NCBI RefSeq assembly: GCF_025642135.1
Contig: NZ_CP106793.1
Span: 5,176,001-5,240,000, forward strand
Length of the DNA: 64,000 nucleotides
Direction: 5' to 3'
Origin: Streptomyces cynarae
GTDB lineage: Bacteria; Actinomycetota; Actinomycetes; Streptomycetales; Streptomycetaceae
Shown one piece after another: positions 42,785 to 51,893 of this stretch (position 1 is its first letter; the number at the start of each line of letters is the position of its first letter). The notes beneath the pieces were generated by a model. That model saw nothing but the letters and a program-made list of their open reading frames with translations, had not been told where the DNA came from and searched no databases. A program made the translations under genes and the position numbers.

Positions 42785-43390
42785 ATGGCTGGACCCCAGC
42801 GCCGCGGTGGCGGTGCCGGTGGCGGCGAGCGGCGGGACCGGAAGGGCCGTGACGGCGGCGCAGCTGCCGCCGAGAAGACCGCGTACGTTGAGCGCGTCGT
42901 CGCGATCAACCGCGTCGCCAAGGTTGTGAAGGGTGGTCGTCGCTTCAGCTTCACCGCGCTGGTCGTGGTGGGCGACGGTGACGGCACCGTGGGTGTCGGA
43001 TACGGCAAGGCCAAGGAGGTGCCGGCCGCCATCGCCAAGGGCGTTGAGGAGGCCAAGAAGCACTTCTTCAAGGTCCCCCGGATCCAGGGCACCATCCCGC
43101 ACCCGATCCAGGGTGAGAAGGCTGCCGGCGTCGTGCTGCTCAAGCCCGCGTCGCCCGGTACCGGTGTTATCGCCGGTGGTCCGGTGCGTGCCGTGCTCGA
43201 GTGCGCCGGTATCCACGACGTGCTGTCGAAGTCGCTCGGCTCCGACAACGCGATCAACATCGTGCACGCGACCGTGGAGGCCCTGAAGGGCCTGCAGCGT
43301 CCCGAGGAGATCGCGGCCCGCCGTGGTCTGCCGCTCGAGGACGTCGCCCCCGCGGCCCTGCTGCGTGCGCGTGCCGGGGCGGGTGCGTAA
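42785..43390 (+). CDS. rpsE: 30S ribosomal protein S5
   Basis: S5 (uS5) acts in decoding fidelity at the mRNA entry. It has 201 aa with a Gly/Arg-rich N-terminal extension before the core ([20 protein letters not shown]). The loop [15 protein letters not shown] is conserved. Confidence 0.98.
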   Translation: MAGPQRRGGGAGGGERRDRKGRDGGAAAAEKTAYVERVVAINRVAKVVKGGRRFSFTALVVVGDGDGTVGVGYGKAKEVPAAIAKGVEEAKKHFFKVPRIQGTIPHPIQGEKAAGVVLLKPASPGTGVIAGGPVRAVLECAGIHDVLSKSLGSDNAINIVHATVEALKGLQRPEEIAARRGLPLEDVAPAALLRARAGAGA

Positions 43391-43392
43391 TC

Positions 43393-43575
43393 ATGGCGCA
43401 GCTCAAGATCACGCAGACGAAGTCGTACATCGGCAGCAAGCAGAACCACCGCGACACCCTGCGTTCCCTGGGCCTCAAGCGCCTGGGTGACGTGGTCGTC
43501 AAGGAGGACCGTCCCGAGTTCCGCGGCATGGTGCACACCGTCCGCCACCTCGTGACGGTCGAGGAGGTCGACTGA
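43393..43575 (+). CDS. rpmD: 50S ribosomal protein L30
   Basis: L30 (uL30) is a small protein of the large subunit. It has 60 aa, [20 protein letters not shown], and ends [11 protein letters not shown]. It sits between rpsE and rplO with only 2 bp on each side. Confidence 0.97.
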   Translation: MAQLKITQTKSYIGSKQNHRDTLRSLGLKRLGDVVVKEDRPEFRGMVHTVRHLVTVEEVD

Positions 43576-43577
43576 TC

Positions 43578-44033
43578 ATGGCGGAGCAGAACCCGCTCAA
43601 GATCCACAACCTCCGTCCCGCCCCGGGCGCCAAGACCGCCAAGACCCGTGTCGGTCGTGGTGAGGCGTCGAAGGGTAAGACGGCCGGTCGTGGTACCAAG
43701 GGCACGAAGGCCCGCTACCAGGTTCCGGAGCGCTTCGAGGGTGGCCAGATGCCGCTGCACATGCGCCTCCCGAAGCTGAAGGGCTTCAAGAACCCGTTCA
43801 AGACCGAGTACCAGGTCGTGAACCTCGACAAGCTGGCCGCGCTCTACCCCGAGGGTGGCGAGGTCACCGTCGAGGGTCTGGTGGCCAAGGGTGCCGTTCG
43901 CAAGAACGCGCTCGTCAAGGTGCTCGGCCAGGGCGAGATCTCCGTGGCGCTGCAGGTGACGGTCGACGCCGTCTCCGGCTCCGCCAAGGAGAAGATCACC
44001 GCCGCCGGCGGTACCGTCACCGAGCTCGTCTGA
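43578..44033 (+). CDS. rplO: 50S ribosomal protein L15
   Basis: L15 (uL15) is a late-assembly protein. It has 151 aa, [15 protein letters not shown], and the Gly/Lys-rich loop [21 protein letters not shown] hairpin follows before secY. Confidence 0.98.
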   Translation: MAEQNPLKIHNLRPAPGAKTAKTRVGRGEASKGKTAGRGTKGTKARYQVPERFEGGQMPLHMRLPKLKGFKNPFKTEYQVVNLDKLAALYPEGGEVTVEGLVAKGAVRKNALVKVLGQGEISVALQVTVDAVSGSAKEKITAAGGTVTELV

Positions 44034-44065
44034 AACCTTCGGGCGTCTCGATGACCTGAACGAAC

Positions 44066-44108
44066 CCGACCGGGGATACCTCACACAGGGGTATCCCCGG
44101 TCGGTCGT
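44066..44108 (+). terminator. terminator or attenuator between rplO and secY
   Basis: A perfect 15-bp stem, CCGACCGGGGATACC (44066-44080) with GGTATCCCCGGTCGG (44090-44104), closes a 9-nt loop. It suggests that secY is at least partly uncoupled from the spc ribosomal genes. Confidence 0.8.
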
Positions 44109-44284
44109 TCCAAGGGGGGCAGTCTCGCCGGTATGGTGGCCTGCACTGCCCAGTTTCACCGGGTGTCGCGGTTCGGGCACCCGGGGCGGCAGTCGACCGT
44201 TACGTATGTCGTTGTTGTCCTTGTTCAGTCGGAAACTCAGACCGTCACCCTTGACGCAGTTGCGCGGGGGTCGCAGGAGGCACC

Positions 44285-45598
44285 GTGCTCACCGCGTTCG
44301 CCCGGGCGTTCAGGACGCCCGACCTGCGCAAGAAGCTGCTCTTCACGCTCGGAATCATCGTGCTCTACCGGGTCGGTACGCACATCCCGATCCCCGGCGT
44401 CGACTACAAGAACGTTCAGACCTGCATCGACGTGGCCAAGGGACAGCAGGGCCTGTTCGGTCTGGTCAACATGTTCAGCGGCGGCGCGCTGCTGCAGATC
44501 ACGGTTTTCGCGCTGGGCATCATGCCGTACATCACGGCGAGCATCATTCTCCAGCTGCTGACCGTGGTCATCCCGCGCCTCGAGGCCCTGAAGAAGGAGG
44601 GCCAGGCGGGCACGACGAAGATCACCCAGTACACCCGTTACCTGACGGTGGCGCTGGCGATCCTCCAGGGCACCGGCCTGGTGGCCACCGCCCGCAGCGG
44701 CGCCCTGTTCTCGGGCTGCCCGGTGGCGTCCTCGATCGTGCCCGACCAGTCGATCTTCACCACCATCACGATGGTCATCTGCATGACCGCCGGTACCGCC
44801 GTCGTCATGTGGCTCGGCGAGCTGATCACCGACCGCGGCATCGGCAACGGCATGTCCATCCTGATGTTCATCTCGATCGCCGCGACCTTCCCGTCCGCGC
44901 TGTGGGCGATCAAGAAGCAGGGCACCCTGGCCGGCGGCTGGATCGAGTTCGGCACGGTCATCCTGGTCGGCCTGGTCATGGTCGGCCTGGTGGTCTTCGT
45001 CGAGCAGGCGCAGCGGCGCATCCCCGTGCAGTACGCCAAGCGGATGATCGGCCGCCGGTCCTACGGCGGCACGTCCACGTACATCCCGCTCAAGGTCAAC
45101 CAGGCGGGTGTGATCCCCGTCATCTTCGCGTCGTCGCTGCTCTACATCCCGGCACTGATCGCGCAGTTCGCCGGGGGCAACTCCGGGTGGAAGTCCTGGA
45201 TCCAGCAGAACCTCACCAAGGGCGACCACCCGATCTACATCACCCTCTACTTCCTGCTGATCGTGTTCTTCGCGTTCTTCTACGTGGCGATCTCGTTCAA
45301 CCCCGAGGAAGTCGCGGACAACATGAAGAAGTATGGTGGCTTCATCCCGGGCATCCGGGCCGGTCGGCCCACCGCTGAGTACCTGTCGTACGTACTCAAC
45401 CGGATCACCTGGCCGGGTTCGCTGTACCTGGGTCTGATCGCTCTCGTACCGACAATGGCGTTGGTGGGCTTCGGGGCGAGCCAGAACTTCCCGTTCGGTG
45501 GCACCAGCATCCTGATCATCGTGGGTGTCGGCCTCGAGACGGTGAAGCAGATCGAGAGCCAGCTCCAGCAGCGCAATTACGAAGGGTTCCTCCGCTGA
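44285..45598 (+). CDS. secY: Sec translocon channel subunit SecY
   Basis: Membrane channel for protein export. It has 437 aa and ten hydrophobic segments. A GTG start has GCAGGAGG upstream. The signatures GTHIPIPGVD, FALGIMPYITASIILQLL and VNQAGVIPVIFASSLL are present. The stop overlaps the adk start (TGATG), so the two are translated together. Confidence 0.98.
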   Translation: MLTAFARAFRTPDLRKKLLFTLGIIVLYRVGTHIPIPGVDYKNVQTCIDVAKGQQGLFGLVNMFSGGALLQITVFALGIMPYITASIILQLLTVVIPRLEALKKEGQAGTTKITQYTRYLTVALAILQGTGLVATARSGALFSGCPVASSIVPDQSIFTTITMVICMTAGTAVVMWLGELITDRGIGNGMSILMFISIAATFPSALWAIKKQGTLAGGWIEFGTVILVGLVMVGLVVFVEQAQRRIPVQYAKRMIGRRSYGGTSTYIPLKVNQAGVIPVIFASSLLYIPALIAQFAGGNSGWKSWIQQNLTKGDHPIYITLYFLLIVFFAFFYVAISFNPEEVADNMKKYGGFIPGIRAGRPTAEYLSYVLNRITWPGSLYLGLIALVPTMALVGFGASQNFPFGGTSILIIVGVGLETVKQIESQLQQRNYEGFLR

Positions 45599-46260
45599 TG
45601 CGAATCGTGCTCGTCGGGCCGCCTGGTGCCGGCAAGGGGACGCAGGCCGCGTTCCTCGCCAAGAACCTGTCGATCCCGCACATCTCCACGGGCGACCTGT
45701 TCCGCGCCAACATCAGCCGGCAGACGGAGCTCGGGAAACTCGCGAAGTCCTACATGGACGCGGGCAACCTGGTGCCCGACGAGGTCACCATCGCGATGGC
45801 CAAGGACCGCATGGAGCAGCAGGACGCCCAGGGCGGCTTCCTCCTGGACGGCTTCCCGCGCAACGTCTCGCAGGCCGAGGCGCTCGACGACATGCTCGAG
45901 GCCGAGGGCATGAAGCTGGACGCGGTGCTCGACCTGGAGGTACCCGAGGACGAGGTCGTCAAGCGCATCGCGGGCCGCCGGGTGTGCCGCAACGACTCGT
46001 CGCACGTGTTCCACGTGTCGTACAAGACGCCGAAGCAGGAAGGCGTCTGCGACGTCTGCGGCGGGGAGCTGTACCAGCGGGACGACGACTCCGAGGAGAC
46101 GGTCCGCAAGCGGCTCGAGGTCTACCACACGCAGACCGAGCCGATCATCGACTACTACAAGGCCCAGGGCCTGGTGGTCACGATCTCGGCCCTCGGCAAG
46201 GTTGAAGAGGTCACCGGACGCGCGATGGAGGCGCTCCAGCAGAAGGTGGGCGACAGGTAG
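45598..46260 (+). CDS. adk: adenylate kinase
   Basis: Converts AMP and ATP to two ADP. It has 220 aa. The P-loop is GPPGAGKGTQ (7-16), the AMP site HISTGDLFR, and LLDGFPRNVSQAE follows. The long LID has Cys residues (CRNDSSHVFH, CDVCGG) that may bind zinc, though only three Cys are seen. Coupled to secY; a terminator follows. Confidence 0.97.
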   Translation: MRIVLVGPPGAGKGTQAAFLAKNLSIPHISTGDLFRANISRQTELGKLAKSYMDAGNLVPDEVTIAMAKDRMEQQDAQGGFLLDGFPRNVSQAEALDDMLEAEGMKLDAVLDLEVPEDEVVKRIAGRRVCRNDSSHVFHVSYKTPKQEGVCDVCGGELYQRDDDSEETVRKRLEVYHTQTEPIIDYYKAQGLVVTISALGKVEEVTGRAMEALQQKVGDR

Positions 46261-46278
46261 TCGCTCCCGGCGCTCCAC

Positions 46279-46308
46279 GGCCGCGGTCCCCTGGCGGGGG
46301 CCGCGGCC
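46279..46308 (+). terminator. terminator after adk
   Basis: A 13-bp stem with one G-T wobble, GGCCGCGGTCCCC (46279-46291), closes a TGGC loop with GGGGGCCGCGGCC (46296-46308). Confidence 0.8.
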
Positions 46309-46452
46309 GTCGTGTGGGGTGCCACTGCTGCGCGCCCCCGGGCGCGGGTTCCGACCCGACGGCCCGTCCGGAAGCGCCGGACGAGCTGGACGTGCCGCCC
46401 CGTATCTTTGTTGGTGTCCGTGTCTTCCCGGTCCAGAAAGGCCGCAGCCCCC

Positions 46453-47289
46453 ATGGTGCAGATCAAGACCCGCGAGCAGATCGCCAAGATGCGTGAGGCG
46501 GGGCTGGTCGTCGCCGCCGTGCACGCGGCCACGCGCGAGGCGGCCGTGCCGGGCGCCACGACGAAGGACCTGGACGAGGTCGCCCGCAAGGTGCTGGCCG
46601 AGCACGGGGCGAAGTCGAACTTCCTGGGGTACGGCGGATTCCCCGCCACCATCTGCACCTCGGTCAACGAGGTCGTCGTCCACGGCATCCCCTCCGACGA
46701 GGTGGTCCTCAAGGACGGCGACATCATCTCCATCGACGCCGGGGCGATCGTGGACGGCTGGCACGGTGACGCCGCGTTCACCGCGTTCGTCGGCTCCGGC
46801 CACGCCCCGGAGCTCATCGAGCTGTCCCGGGTGACCGAGGAGTCCATGTGGGCCGGCATCGCGGCGGTGAAGCAGGGCAACCGCCTCGTCGACGTCTCCC
46901 GGGCCATCGAGACGTACATCCGGCGGCAGCCGAAGCCGGGCGGCGGCCGGTACGGGATCATCGAGGACTACGGCGGCCACGGCATCGGCACCGAGATGCA
47001 CATGGACCCGCACCTGCTGAACTACGTCGACCGGCGCCGCGGCAAGGGCCCGAAGCTGGTGCCCGGTTTCTGCCTGGCGATCGAGCCGATGGTGTCGCTG
47101 GGCACCCCGAAGACCGAGGTCCTGTCGGACGACTGGACGGTCATCACCACGGACGGCACGTGGTCGTCCCACTGGGAGCACTCCGTCGCCCTCACGGAGG
47201 AGGGCCCCCTGGTCCTGACGGCTCCCGACGGGGGCAAGGCGAAGCTCGCCGAGCACGGGGTCGTCGCCGCGCCGGATCCGCTTGGCTGA
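46453..47289 (+). CDS. map: methionine aminopeptidase, type I
   Basis: Removes N-terminal Met from new proteins. 278 aa from the ATG at 46453; the frame upstream to 46312 is Arg-rich and rejected. The metal-site motifs are SIDAGAIVDGWHGDAA, GGHGIGTEMH, AIEPMVSLG and WEHSVALT. No N-terminal SH3-binding extension is present. Its usual neighbours adk and infA flank it. Confidence 0.96.
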   Translation: MVQIKTREQIAKMREAGLVVAAVHAATREAAVPGATTKDLDEVARKVLAEHGAKSNFLGYGGFPATICTSVNEVVVHGIPSDEVVLKDGDIISIDAGAIVDGWHGDAAFTAFVGSGHAPELIELSRVTEESMWAGIAAVKQGNRLVDVSRAIETYIRRQPKPGGGRYGIIEDYGGHGIGTEMHMDPHLLNYVDRRRGKGPKLVPGFCLAIEPMVSLGTPKTEVLSDDWTVITTDGTWSSHWEHSVALTEEGPLVLTAPDGGKAKLAEHGVVAAPDPLG

Positions 47290-47374
47290 CGTCGGTCAAG
47301 GAACCGTCCCCCGTGCATAGCGATCACCCCGATGGGGCAGACTTTCGCGATTCGTCTTTCCGGGTGCGCTGACG

Positions 47375-47380
47375 TAGACT
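47375..47380 (+). promoter_or_regulatory. candidate -10 of an infA promoter
   Basis: TAGACT fits the actinobacterial -10 consensus well. The only -35 candidate at 18 bp is TTCGTC (47351-47356), which is weak. Confidence 0.45.
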
Positions 47381-47470
47381 GACTCGTCGGCTCTTGTGCA
47401 CCCGCATGTCCGCATGCACGCGTAAGGCGCACCAGGAGTCGATCAAGGTAGTCGATTCGAAGGGCGAAGC

Positions 47471-47692
47471 GTGGCCAAGAAGCAAGGTGCCATCGAGATC
47501 GAGGGCACTGTCGTCGAGTCTCTTCCGAACGCCATGTTCAAGGTCGAGCTCCAGAACGGCCACCAGGTCCTGGCACACATCAGCGGCAAGATGCGTATGC
47601 ACTACATCCGCATCCTCCCTGACGACCGGGTCGTGGTGGAGCTGTCTCCGTACGACCTGACGCGTGGCCGGATCGTCTACCGCTACAAGTAG
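47471..47692 (+). CDS. infA: translation initiation factor IF-1
   Basis: Blocks the A site during initiation. It has 73 aa with a single S1/OB fold, beginning [19 protein letters not shown] and with the motif [23 protein letters not shown] start has GAAGGGCGAAG upstream. Confidence 0.98.
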   Translation: MAKKQGAIEIEGTVVESLPNAMFKVELQNGHQVLAHISGKMRMHYIRILPDDRVVVELSPYDLTRGRIVYRYK

Positions 47693-47754
47693 ATCTTGCC
47701 CACGTCCCGCGTGAGCGGGGCCGCCGGCAACTGACCCGGAGAACCTCACATCCC

Positions 47755-47868
47755 ATGAAGGTCAAGCCGAGCGTCAAGAAGATCTGCGACAAGTGCAGGG
47801 TGATCCGCCGTCACGGCCGGGTCATGGTCATCTGCGAGAACCCGCGCCACAAGCAGCGCCAGGGCTGA
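47755..47868 (+). CDS. rpmJ: 50S ribosomal protein L36, zinc-binding type
   Basis: A 37-aa protein, [16 protein letters not shown] and so on. The zinc ligands Cys11, Cys14, Cys27 and His32 are all present (C+ form). It lies 62 bp after infA and before rpsM, the classical place. Confidence 0.97.
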   Translation: MKVKPSVKKICDKCRVIRRHGRVMVICENPRHKQRQG

Positions 47869-48067
47869 CGCACGACCGACCGCACCCTCTGCACCGCTAT
47901 CGCAGAGTTTCGCGCGACGCGAGCTGAATTTGTTCATACGCAGGGCCCAAGCCGCCTGGGGTGGCTTGACACCCCCGGTTCGGAGGCCGGGGACCCAGTT
48001 CGTACCTGATACGGCGACTGGGAACCGGTCCTGTGGAAGACCTCCGAAGATCACCAGGAGCCATTGA

Positions 48068-48448
48068 ATGGCACGCGTTTCCGGTGTCGACATCCCGCGC
48101 GAAAAGCGCGTGGAGATCGCCCTCACCTACGTGTTCGGCATCGGCCGGACCCTCTCGAAGGAGACGCTGGCTGCGACCGGCGTCGACCCGAACACCCGTG
48201 TTCGGGACCTGACCGAGGAGCAGCTGGTCGCGATCCGCGAGTACGTCGACAACAACATCAAGACCGAGGGTGACCTCCGTCGCGAGATCCAGGCCGACAT
48301 CCGCCGCAAGGTCGAGATCGGTACCTACCAGGGTCTGCGTCACCGTCGCGGTCTGCCCGTCCGCGGTCAGCGCACCAGCACCAACGCCCGTACCCGTAAG
48401 GGCCCGCGTCGCGCCATCGCCGGCAAGAAGAAGCCGGGCAAGAAGTAG
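48068..48448 (+). CDS. rpsM: 30S ribosomal protein S13
   Basis: S13 (uS13) bridges the 30S head to the 50S. It has 126 aa, [20 protein letters not shown], and the [20 protein letters not shown] motif near the end. The 199-bp upstream gap holds a CCCCGG/CCGGGG hairpin after a TTGACA (47966-47971). Confidence 0.98.
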   Translation: MARVSGVDIPREKRVEIALTYVFGIGRTLSKETLAATGVDPNTRVRDLTEEQLVAIREYVDNNIKTEGDLRREIQADIRRKVEIGTYQGLRHRRGLPVRGQRTSTNARTRKGPRRAIAGKKKPGKK

Positions 48449-48513
48449 TCCGCAGCGGACACCTGTCCACGGTCTTCGCTGTAGGACCGACCACCTCCCG
48501 TAGGAGTTAAAGG

Positions 48514-48918
48514 ATGCCCCCCAAGGGACGTCAGGGCGCTGCCAAGAAGGTGCGCCGCAAGGAAAAGAAGAACGTCGCTCACGGTCACGCGCACATCAAG
48601 AGCACGTTCAACAACACCATCGTTTCGATCACCGACCCGTCCGGCAACGTGATCTCCTGGGCCTCCGCCGGCCACGTCGGCTTCAAGGGCTCCCGGAAGT
48701 CCACGCCGTTCGCCGCGCAGATGGCCGCCGAGTCGGCCGCCCGCCGCGCCCAGGAGCACGGCATGCGCAAGGTCGACGTGTTCGTCAAGGGCCCGGGCTC
48801 CGGTCGTGAGACCGCGATCCGCTCCCTGCAGGCCACGGGCCTCGAGGTCGGCTCCATCCAGGACGTCACCCCGACCCCGCACAACGGCTGCCGTCCGCCG
48901 AAGCGTCGTCGCGTCTGA
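48514..48918 (+). CDS. rpsK: 30S ribosomal protein S11
   Basis: S11 (uS11) forms part of the platform near the Shine-Dalgarno helix. It has 134 aa. The motifs [20 protein letters not shown] and the C-terminal [16 protein letters not shown] are intact. No rpsD follows; in streptomycetes it lies elsewhere. Confidence 0.98.
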   Translation: MPPKGRQGAAKKVRRKEKKNVAHGHAHIKSTFNNTIVSITDPSGNVISWASAGHVGFKGSRKSTPFAAQMAAESAARRAQEHGMRKVDVFVKGPGSGRETAIRSLQATGLEVGSIQDVTPTPHNGCRPPKRRRV

Positions 48919-48939
48919 CGTTCGCTTTTTCGGGCCTTC

Positions 48940-49006
48940 GGGCGGTACGGCTCGCTTGAGCCGTATCGCCCGTACCCTTGCAGTACCCGCACCCCTCCGG
49001 GTGCGG
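48940..49006 (+). terminator. two tandem hairpins before rpoA
   Basis: A 14-bp stem with one wobble begins GGGCGGTACGGCTC (48940-48953), has loop GCTT and closes at 48971. A second perfect 8-bp stem is CCGCACCC with GGGTGCGG (48987-49006). They may attenuate rpoA or process the transcript. Confidence 0.7.
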
Positions 49007-49059
49007 CGTGGTCGGGCGTCATATAGCGGGCGCCCCCGACTGAAGGATCTGATCCACAC

Positions 49060-50082
49060 ATGCTGATCGCTCAGCGTCCCTCGTTGACCGAAGAGGTCGT
49101 CGACGAGTTCCGCTCCCGGTTCGTGATCGAGCCGCTGGAGCCGGGCTTCGGCTACACCCTCGGCAACTCCCTCCGCCGTACGCTCCTGTCGTCGATCCCC
49201 GGCGCTGCTGTCACCAGCATCCGCATCGACGGTGTCCTGCACGAGTTCACCACCGTGCCGGGCGTCAAGGAGGACGTCACCGACCTGATCCTCAACATCA
49301 AGCAGCTGGTCGTCTCCTCGGAGCACGACGAGCCGGTCGTGATGTACCTGCGCAAGCAGGGCCCCGGTCTGGTCACCGCCGCCGACATCGCGCCCCCGGC
49401 CGGTGTCGAGGTGCACAACCCCGACCTGGTCCTCGCCACGCTCAACGGCAAGGGCAAGCTGGAGATGGAGCTCACGGTCGAGCGTGGCCGTGGTTACGTC
49501 TCCGCCGTGCAGAACAAGCAGGTGGGCCAGGAGATCGGCCGTATCCCGGTCGACTCGATCTACAGCCCCGTGCTGAAGGTCACGTACAAGGTCGAGGCCA
49601 CGCGTGTCGAGCAGCGCACCGACTTCGACAAGCTGATCGTCGACGTCGAGACCAAGCAGGCGATGCGTCCCCGTGACGCCATGGCCTCCGCCGGTAAGAC
49701 GCTGGTCGAGCTGTTCGGTCTGGCCCGCGAGCTCAACATCGACGCCGAGGGCATCGACATGGGTCCGTCCCCGACGGACGCCGCCCTTGCCGCCGACCTG
49801 GCGCTGCCGATCGAGGAGCTGGAGCTCACCGTTCGGTCGTACAACTGCCTCAAGCGTGAGGGCATCCACTCCGTGGGTGAGCTGGTCGCGCGCTCCGAGG
49901 CGGACCTCCTCGACATTCGTAACTTCGGTGCGAAGTCGATCGACGAGGTCAAGGCGAAGCTGGCCGGCATGGGCCTGGCCCTGAAGGACAGCCCGCCCGG
50001 ATTCGACCCGACCGCGGCTGCGGACGCCTTTGGTGCGGACGACGACGCGGACGCCGGTTTCGTCGAGACCGAGCAGTACTAG
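49060..50082 (+). CDS. rpoA: RNA polymerase alpha subunit
   Basis: Assembles beta and beta' and contacts activators. It has 340 aa. The N-terminal dimerisation domain ([20 protein letters not shown]) and C-terminal DNA-binding domain ([36 protein letters not shown]) are complete. An acidic tail ends the protein. Confidence 0.98.
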   Translation: MLIAQRPSLTEEVVDEFRSRFVIEPLEPGFGYTLGNSLRRTLLSSIPGAAVTSIRIDGVLHEFTTVPGVKEDVTDLILNIKQLVVSSEHDEPVVMYLRKQGPGLVTAADIAPPAGVEVHNPDLVLATLNGKGKLEMELTVERGRGYVSAVQNKQVGQEIGRIPVDSIYSPVLKVTYKVEATRVEQRTDFDKLIVDVETKQAMRPRDAMASAGKTLVELFGLARELNIDAEGIDMGPSPTDAALAADLALPIEELELTVRSYNCLKREGIHSVGELVARSEADLLDIRNFGAKSIDEVKAKLAGMGLALKDSPPGFDPTAAADAFGADDDADAGFVETEQY

Positions 50083-50126
50083 GCGCTCCGCGAGGACGCC
50101 GGATTTTGGCTGCGGGTCCGCTCCGG

Positions 50127-50191
50127 CTGGTCGCGCAGTTCCCCGCGCCCCTGACGGGGCGCGGCCCCTCCGGGCCCCTGACGGGGCCCGG
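50127..50191. repeat. REP-like Streptomyces intergenic repeat
   Basis: CTGGTCGCGCAGTTCCCCGC leads into two stacked perfect hairpins with TGAC loops: CGCGCCCC with GGGGCGCG (50144-50163) and CCGGGCCCC with GGGGCCCGG (50170-50191). From general knowledge this sequence style recurs in many Streptomyces intergenic regions. Here it lies between rpoA and rplQ. Confidence 0.75.
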
Positions 50192-50270
50192 ATCTCCGAC
50201 GGGCAACCGCCCGCTCGGATACTGACCCCGGTACCTGACACGGCCGGGGCAGACACCTAGGAGAAACACG

Positions 50271-50777
50271 ATGCCGAAGCCCACCAAGGGTGCCCGCATG
50301 GGCGGCAGTGCCGCGCACGAGAAGCACATCCTCGCGAACCTCGCGAAGTCGCTGTTCGAGCACGGTCGTATCACCACCACCGAGGCGAAGGCCCGCCGCC
50401 TGCGCCCGTACGCCGAGCGTCTGATCACCAAGGCGAAGAAGGGCGACCTTCACAACCGCCGTCAGGTGCTCCAGGTCATCACGGACAAGAGCATCGTCCA
50501 CACGCTCTTCACCGAGATCGGCCCGCGCTACGAGAACCGTCCGGGTGGCTACACCCGCATCACCAAGATCGGTAACCGCCGTGGCGACAACGCGCCCATG
50601 GCCGTCATCGAGCTGGTCGAGGCGCTGACGGTGCAGCAGAAGGCGGTCGGCGAGGCCGAGGCGGCGACCAAGCGTGCCGTCAAGGAGTCCGAGGCCAAGG
50701 CTGAGGAGACCAAGGCCGAGGAGACCACCGAGGCGCCGGCCGAGGAGGCCGCTGCCGAGGAGTCGAAGGACGCCTGA
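50271..50777 (+). CDS. rplQ: 50S ribosomal protein L17
   Basis: L17 (bL17) is close to the tunnel exit. It has 168 aa; the conserved core ([20 protein letters not shown], then [21 protein letters not shown]) covers about 120 residues. It is followed by an acidic Ala/Glu-rich tail typical of actinobacteria. Confidence 0.97.
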   Translation: MPKPTKGARMGGSAAHEKHILANLAKSLFEHGRITTTEAKARRLRPYAERLITKAKKGDLHNRRQVLQVITDKSIVHTLFTEIGPRYENRPGGYTRITKIGNRRGDNAPMAVIELVEALTVQQKAVGEAEAATKRAVKESEAKAEETKAEETTEAPAEEAAAEESKDA

Positions 50778-50794
50778 GGTTTCACCTCGCGCTG

Positions 50795-50828
50795 AGCGGG
50801 TCCGCCCTTGCCGGGCGGACCCGCTTTC
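50795..50828 (+). terminator. terminator after rplQ
   Basis: A perfect 13-bp stem, AGCGGGTCCGCCC (50795-50807) with GGGCGGACCCGCT (50813-50825), is followed by TT and closes the alpha cluster. Confidence 0.88.
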
Positions 50829-50850
50829 GCGTACCTGAGAGGATTCCCAC

Positions 50851-51714
50851 GTGAGTGACGAAGTACAGCCCGGTTACGTCCGCATCCGCCTCGACCTGTC
50901 CTACGACGGGACCGAGTTCCACGGATGGGCCAAGCAGGCCGGCGGCAGGCGGACCGTGCAGGAGGAGATCGAGGACGCCCTGCGCACCGTCACCCGCTCC
51001 CAGCAGACGTACGAGCTGACCGTCGCCGGACGGACCGACGCCGGGGTGCACGCCCGGGGGCAGGTCGCCCATGTCGATCTGCCGCTTCAGGTGTGGGGCG
51101 AACACCGCGGGAAGCTGCTCAAGCGGCTCGCCGGACGGCTGCCCAAGGACGTCAGGGTGTGGGCCCTGCGCGAGGCCCCCAGCGGCTTCAACGCCCGTTT
51201 CTCCGCCATCTGGCGGCGCTACGCCTACAGGGTCACCGACAACCCCGGCGGGGTCGATCCGCTGCTGCGCCACCACGTCCTGTGGCACGACTGGCCCCTG
51301 GACGTCGACGCCATGAACGAGGCGGCGCGGGGGCTGCTCGGGGAGCACGACTTCGCCGCGTACTGCAAGCGGCGGGAGGGCGCGACGACCATCCGTACGC
51401 TGCAGGAGCTGAGCCTGGAGCGGGGAGCGGACGGCATCGTCACCGCCACCGTCCGGGCCGACGCGTTCTGCCACAACATGGTGCGCTCGCTCATCGGCGC
51501 CCTGCTCTTCGTCGGCGACGGCCACCGCCCGGCCGACTGGCCCGCCAAGGTGCTGGCCGCCGGTGTGCGGGACTCGGCGGTGCATGTCGTACGACCGCAC
51601 GGGCTGACGCTGGAGGAAGTCGGCTACCCGGCCGACGAGTTGCTGGCGGCGCGGAACAGGGAAGCGCGAAACAGGCGGACGTTGTCCCTCGGTACCGGCT
51701 GCGAAACCTGCTAG
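50851..51714 (+). CDS. truA: tRNA pseudouridine(38-40) synthase
   Basis: Isomerises uridines 38-40 in the tRNA anticodon arm. It has 287 aa and a GTG start with GAGAGGA upstream. The catalytic Asp lies in [16 protein letters not shown]. Late motifs [11 protein letters not shown] and [17 protein letters not shown] are present. Its place after rplQ is conserved. Confidence 0.96.
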   Translation: MSDEVQPGYVRIRLDLSYDGTEFHGWAKQAGGRRTVQEEIEDALRTVTRSQQTYELTVAGRTDAGVHARGQVAHVDLPLQVWGEHRGKLLKRLAGRLPKDVRVWALREAPSGFNARFSAIWRRYAYRVTDNPGGVDPLLRHHVLWHDWPLDVDAMNEAARGLLGEHDFAAYCKRREGATTIRTLQELSLERGADGIVTATVRADAFCHNMVRSLIGALLFVGDGHRPADWPAKVLAAGVRDSAVHVVRPHGLTLEEVGYPADELLAARNREARNRRTLSLGTGCETC

Positions 51715-51893
51715 TAACGCAGAGTTTCTAGGGACATATCGCCCATGTCTGTACTCAATGGGCGTAAGAAACTTGCTGCCCCTTACATATGCCTTACCAC
51801 TCGGTTACTCTTGCGACACTCGGCCAATGATTCGAATGGGGACGCCGAGTATGGGTGGGGTACCGGGCCGGTTCGGCCCTGGGGGTTTCTTTC

